DNA from: Unio delphinus
Lineage: Eukaryota; Mollusca; Bivalvia; Unionida; Unionidae
NCBI GenBank assembly: GCA_029339505.1
Contig: JAQISU010000179.1
Coordinates: 15,128,001-15,192,000 of the forward strand
DNA length: 64,000 nt
Direction of reading: 5' to 3'
Part shown: in pieces, positions 59,476 to 64,000 of the stretch
Layout of the letters: every line of letters begins with the position of its first letter
Numbering within the stretch: position 1 is the stretch's first letter
Position numbers and translations under genes: made by a program
Notes under the pieces: model-generated
Told to the model about the DNA's origin: nothing
Databases searched by the model: none
The model's input: the letters and a program-made list of their open reading frames with translations, nothing else

Positions 59476-60080
59476 TGTACAACTTGTGTCCGTTATAATT
59501 GTGTGCATTGTCCATAAATCTACAACTTGTGTTCATTACTATTGTGTGGTTATTCCATAAATCTACAACTTATATCCGTTATTACTGTGAGCACTATCCA
59601 TAAATCTACAACATGTATTCATTATTACTGTGTGGTTATTCCAGAAATCTACAACTTGTGTCCGTTATTACTGTGAGCACTATCCATAAATCTACAATTT
59701 GTGTCCATTATTACTGTGTGGTTATTCCAGAAATCTACAGCTTGTGTTCGTTATCACTATGTGGTTACTCCATAAATCTACAACTTATGTCCGTCATTAC
59801 TGTGTGGTTATTCCTTAAATCTACAATTTGTGTCTTTTATTGCTGTGTGCATATTCCATGCAATCTACAACTTGTGTCTGTTATTACTCTGTATATTCCA
59901 AGTAATCTACAACTTGAGTCCGTTATCACTGTGTATATTCCTTAATGCTACAACTTGTGTCCGTTATTGCTGTGTGCATATTCCATGCAATATAGAACTT
60001 ATGTCCGCTATTGTTAAGTATATTTCATACAATCTACAACTTGTGTCCGTTATTACTGTGTGCATATTCCATAAATTCAG
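59476..60080. repeat. 43-bp degenerate minisatellite, about 14 copies
   Basis: The unit resembles ATCTACAACTTGTGTCCGTT, then ATTACTGTGTGGTTATTCCATAA in two steps. Starts are 43 bp apart (59479, 59522, 59565, 59608). It directly follows the SINE tail. ORFs across it are artefacts. Confidence 0.88.
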
Positions 60081-60085
60081 CAACT

Positions 60086-60570
60086 AATGAACATACGGAA
60101 AATCTTATTATTAACTCACATAGAAAATGCCCCATACTCTTCATCTTTCTTATAGAACTTACCAGTGTCACGTAATATATTATAAATTTTTAAAATAAGT
60201 TGTTGCTCTATAAATATCACATACTAATGAAAGAAACGATGCTGAAAAGACTTGATACCGTAAAAAAATTTGAATATACTAACTTTACAAACATTATGAT
60301 TCGATATAGCAAAATATATTTCAAAATTAGTTTAAGAATATTATTTCATAATATTAACAATTCTGACAGTTTAGAGATAACTACTAATACCCATCAAATA
60401 ACATTCAAGCGGTATTGTTCTACATGATGCATTTTACTTCATTCTTGGGAGAATATCATTTTGAAATGAATTTTCCCAAACCCTTTTTTAGTGAAATATC
60501 AGCATATATCTGAGAATGTCGAAATAAGAAATTCAAAGGACTCGAAAAAACAGACATTCAGACATGTATT
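60086..60570. other. Intron 1, no gene seen
   Basis: AT-rich sequence with no recognisable gene or repeat. Confidence 0.45.
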
Positions 60571-60573
60571 CAA

Positions 60574-60576
<3 letters not shown>

Positions 60577-60604
<28 letters not shown>

Positions 60605-60773
60605 TGTATGTATGTATGTATGTATGTATGTATGCATGTATGTATGTATGTATGTATGTATGTACGTACGTACGTACGTATGTACGTATGTATGTAAGTA
60701 TGTATGTATGTATGTATGTATGCATGTATGTATGTATGTATGTATGTATGTATGTATGTATGTATGTATGTAT
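60577..60773. repeat. (GTAT)n tetranucleotide tract
   Basis: About 195 bp of TATG repeats with GCATG and ACGTACGT interruptions near the middle. It creates ORFs in several frames on both strands (YVCM and THTYI repeats), which are not genes. Confidence 0.95.
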
Positions 60774-60799
60774 GGCACGTAAGCACATTACTGACAGAT

Positions 60800-61639
60800 T
60801 CTAAATGTGCATATTAAAAATAAATATGAAGTCCAGCAAAGATAAAATGTAAAATGCGAAATGTTTAAACGTTGTAGATAGATTTAAAATAAAATACAGA
60901 AGAAAAAAAAACAGTACAAAAATTATTGGACCAAAATTAGTTTTATAAACCACACGCCTTCCCCCAAGACAAAAATATTCTAAAATGTTGAAATCAAATT
61001 TAAGAAGAATGTTTCCACCTGTTTTCATATGGACAGACAGACAGACAGAAAGATAGATATTTTTAACTTATGGTGCTACAATCTTTAGGTATCACGGTAC
61101 CAATTGTTTTTTTTCCATAGACCTCAATGCTAATATTTAGAGAGATAAATATATTTTCTATCCTAATTTAGCATGCATCTCACAAACTGTTATAGAAAAC
61201 AATGTTAGATTGTCAATTTGACGATGACAAAAGCAGGTACTCCATTGCATTTAAGAGAGATAACTCTGCTGGAACTAGACAGGGGTATGAGTTATCTAGT
61301 CACAACATACATATTTTCAGTCATGTGCATCACATTTTCAAACAATCATAAAAAATACAAAATATGATCTACATAAGAATTAGCATAAATTCACATGTTG
61401 CCAAGAGGCTAAACTTTTCTTTCAAGCCATACAGAAAGTACAACTTTTACATAACCCACCAATCATAGCTAGTGTTGTTGTTTATTTCTGATTGCAATGT
61501 TCCTTACACTATAAGCTCCACTGACTTGGACTTGCGTAATTGGTACCGTTATACCTTTACAGGACCAGTTCCAAATGGATGTACATATGAAATGTGTATG
61601 GGGCGTGTGTACAGAGAGAAAGAAGGATGGTCAACTTAC
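60800..61639. other. Intron 1 next to exon 1, no gene seen
   Basis: AT-rich. A short (GACA)n run lies at about 61031-61048. No gene or mobile element recognised. Confidence 0.45.
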
Positions 61640-61704
61640 TTTGCTTGAGTCAGCACAGAAAACAGAATCAGTCCCACGCAGACAACAAAATCATCGGTTG
61701 CCAT
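61640..61704 (-). CDS. Thioester/C3/A2M-family protein, exon 1 (signal peptide)
   Basis: The ATG at 61704 (context AAG ATG G) opens MATDDFVVCVGLILFSVLTQ, then A and two bases of a Lys codon, followed by donor CAAA/gtaagt. The hydrophobic core (FVVCVGLILFSVL) is a clear secretion signal for the extracellular or haemolymph protein. Phase 2 fits exon 2. The gap to exon 2 is 22.9 kb and holds Polinton B. With no conserved residues in a signal peptide, the assignment rests on strand, phase, a good donor and the TATA-like box upstream. Confidence 0.65.
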
Positions 61705-61755
61705 CTTGCTAATTCGACTCTGGCCTTCATACAGTTTCGGGTCTGGCAGCTGTGA

Positions 61756-61762
61756 CTTTATA
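61756..61762 (-). promoter_or_regulatory. TATA-like box upstream of exon 1
   Basis: TATAAAG on the minus strand, 52 bp before the ATG at 61704. With the usual 25-30 bp spacing, transcription would start near 61727-61731, giving a short 5' UTR. No other factor site was confirmed. Confidence 0.35.
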
Positions 61763-62144
61763 CAGGTTCAGTTTTCACGGCATTATATTTTTTCTGGGAA
61801 TAGTTTTTTCCTTTAATTGCTTATCTGGGTCAAATTTATCAGCAAGGAGAGGCTGCAGCAAAAAGTATCGCTGCATAAAACATTCCAGCCAGTATTGCTC
61901 TGGCTAAAAGATAAGTACGATAGTAGTTCTCAACGTTCAATCATCATTTCGTCATAATTTTAGCAGTGCTCCTACCCTTCTTATTTCAGACAAATGATAA
62001 TTTTATCTGCTATGTAAATTTTCCTACACTAAGAAATTCCAGAATTTCCTATGATTATAGTTTCTCATTTTCCCGTTCCTTCATTTCCCATAAAATACTT
62101 CTAAACAATATCAATTTATTTGCTCGTCTTAACATTTGTTTCAT

Positions 62145-62386
62145 GTTGTTGTTGTTGTAGTAGGGTTAAACGACATTTTTCAGCACAAAACAGGTTATGC
62201 AAGGAAGTCAGTATTAATGGTGGAGGAAGAATTCGTGAAACCACAGAAAGAACAACCGACCCACGAGAAGCTACTGGCAAGCTTTCTCATATACCCAAAC
62301 TGGCCGAATCAGAGACTCGAACCCATGCAGACATAGGTTAGATGGCAGTGATCCATAACGGAGAACACTTTAGACCACTCGGCCCC
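62145..62386 (-). mobile_element. SINE family 2, minus-strand copy upstream of the host gene
   Basis: This is the reverse of 33201-33453. The tail GTTGTTGTTGTTGTAGTAGG leads on the left, followed by GTTAAACGACATTTTTCAGC, TACTGGCAAGCTTTCTC, GAGACTCGAACCCATGCAGA and CACTTTAGACCACTCGGCCC. It starts 441 bp upstream of the host ATG. Confidence 0.85.
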
Positions 62387-62399
62387 TTTTTGTCATGTA

Positions 62400-63025
62400 T
62401 TGTTTATCGTTCATGATCAAATTGCCAGTATATCTCTATATCACCAATTTCTCCAAGATATCACTAGTTGCAAAACGTCTAAGTTATAAAGTAGATAATT
62501 TCAAATCAAAGCCCAACACCGCACTGAGTACGTTCCGTCTCGCAAAGAGAACCCATTTATTCAGGTAAGAAGCTGTATTTTGTATCGAGCCCAATCCTCA
62601 TGCAATCAGCGGTAGCAAAGAGTAGCATATCCAAATAACTTGCAACACCAACAAACAAATTAATTCGCTAAATTATTGAATTACAATTTAAGAGGAGCTT
62701 ACATGATTGTGAAATGAATGCCAAACAATCCTAAAGGTTCTATCACAAGTTCAAAAGTATAGAGTGTTCCAAATGACTTCTAATATTGAATGTGCTGACG
62801 TGCGAACAATCTTGATACATTACACTGTTAAAAACCACAATGCCTTTGAGAGAGTTCGCAATAACCCCAAAGATAGCGTTAGTCCAGTTCGCAAACACTT
62901 AAACCTGTATGATTTCTGTCAAGCTTCTGTCAGATTTAATTAATTTATGACGAGAAGTGAATAATTCTATCTTTAGCTAATTTGGACATTTGGATTTTGC
63001 CAGAACGCCATCATCAGATTGTTAA
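62400..63025. other. 5' flank of the host gene, no gene seen
   Basis: AT-rich sequence without a recognised gene or repeat. Confidence 0.45.
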
Positions 63026-63029
63026 TTAG

Positions 63030-63475
63030 ATGTGTGCATGTGATCACGCGGCCACCTGCTTTACTACTAAAACAGCCGAAATATGTGCATGTGATCACGT
63101 GGCCACCTGCCTTACTACTAAAACAGCCCAAATATGCGCATGTGATCACGAGGCCACCTGCTTTACTACTAAAACAGCCCAAATATGTACATGTGATCAC
63201 GTGGCCACCTGCTTTACTACTAAAACAGCCCAAGTATGTGCATGTGATCACGAGACCACCTGCTTTACTACTAAAACAGCCCATATATATGCATTTGATC
63301 ACGAGGCCACCTGCTTTACTACTAAAACAGCCCATGTATGTGTATATGATTACGAGGCCACCTGCTTTACTACTAAAACAGCCCAAGTATGTGCATGTGA
63401 TCACGAGGCCACCTGCTTTACTACTAAAACAGCCCATATATGTGCATGTGATCACGAGGCCACCTGCTTTACACA
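63030..63475. repeat. 51-bp minisatellite, about 8.7 copies
   Basis: The unit is GTGCATGTGATCACGAGGCC, then ACCTGCTTTACTACTAAAAC, then AGCCCAAATAT. As 51 is a multiple of 3, ORFs of 150-178 codons run on both strands with 17-residue repeats. They are artefacts. It lies 1.3 kb upstream of the host ATG. Confidence 0.93.
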
Positions 63476-63479
63476 GTTA

Positions 63480-64000
63480 TTGGAGTTTTAAACAGGTAAC
63501 AGATATCAGTATTTGTCGTAATACTGAAATATTATATGCTAATGTGATATTGTAAAAATGACTTGTGCAATAAATATAGAGGATTAAATATTAAAATTGT
63601 GGTAATTACAAATCACAAACAACAACTTGAGGTAACTTCACCAACATAAATGACGAAGCAAAGTTACATTGTGATGAACCCAATAGTTGTCTGATAACTG
63701 AGATTAATATTTGAGTTTAACATACAATTAGCAGTATCAGTATTGATTAATTGCTTACAAGTTTGATTGGATTTAAGTATCATGAAAGCTAATTGTGAAG
63801 AAACGACATTACAGATAATAGAAACGTTAACTTTTCTACTTTAAACAAAAAAGAAAGTACTGATATGTTTCAAGGAAGCATATAATTTACAGATTGCATC
63901 CTTTCATGAAAACATTGATAGCGTCAATCCAGATAGCAAGAAGATCCCATCTCTTGAGTATGATTTAAAAAGACATTTTATGCGTATAAGCTCAATACAG
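63480..64000. other. 5' flank, no gene seen
   Basis: AT-rich sequence without recognised features. Confidence 0.45.

Noticed and set aside
60491..60804. YVCM / THTYI repeat ORFs
   Set aside because: They are translations of a (GTAT)n microsatellite.
62973..63555. Overlapping ORFs of 153-178 codons on both strands with 17-residue repeats
   Set aside because: They come from a 51-bp minisatellite, a multiple of 3, which keeps several frames open at once.

Overview
This looks like nuclear DNA of an invertebrate animal, most likely a mollusc and possibly a gastropod. The supports are large introns with GT-AG borders, two kinds of tRNA-derived SINE of the sort common in molluscs, many microsatellites, and three decayed copies of one Polinton (Maverick) DNA-virus-like element. 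Species cannot be fixed from sequence alone, and no rRNA or functional tRNA gene is evident.

The host gene is on the minus strand and crosses almost the whole window. Five exons encode the start of a thioester-containing / complement C3 / alpha-2-macroglobulin family protein: exon 1 (61640-61704, signal peptide), exon 2 (38548-38708, MG1), exon 3 (34776-34997, end of MG1 and the IQTDKPIY strand of MG2), exon 4 (15639-15712, MG2) and exon 5 (2581-2715, end of MG2). Splice phases agree at all four junctions. The gene continues off the left edge. A TATA-like box lies 52 bp upstream of the ATG.

The introns are filled with mobile DNA. Polinton 0 (1 to about 1600, cut by the window edge) keeps an integrase start, a zinc-ribbon/PLA2-like gene, a nearly full packaging ATPase and a 46-codon ORF. 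Polinton A (21332-30890) has both terminal inverted repeats and a 5-bp flanking repeat. It carries penton, membrane protein, HNH endonuclease, Cys-rich protein, a PolB-helicase-HNH fusion, integrase, PLA2-like and ATPase genes, but has lost the central capsid block. Polinton B (40809 to about 52016) has the left terminal repeat and the complete structural block (penton, membrane protein, fibre-like protein, protease, pX-like protein, major capsid protein, core-like protein, long conserved protein, coiled-coil protein). It is cut off inside PolB. All three are broken by stops and frameshifts. A and B lie in introns 3 and 1 of the immune-type gene.

Other repeats are a pogo-like transposon with TIRs (3135-4939), two hAT-type MITEs and one TA-flanked MITE, two LINE reverse-transcriptase fossils (19131-19572, 35845-37590), seven SINE copies or pieces, six minisatellites (62-, 34-, 48-, 43- and 51-bp units plus a 127-bp tandem duplication) and many microsatellites. 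Several long ORFs in the window are only translations of minisatellites.
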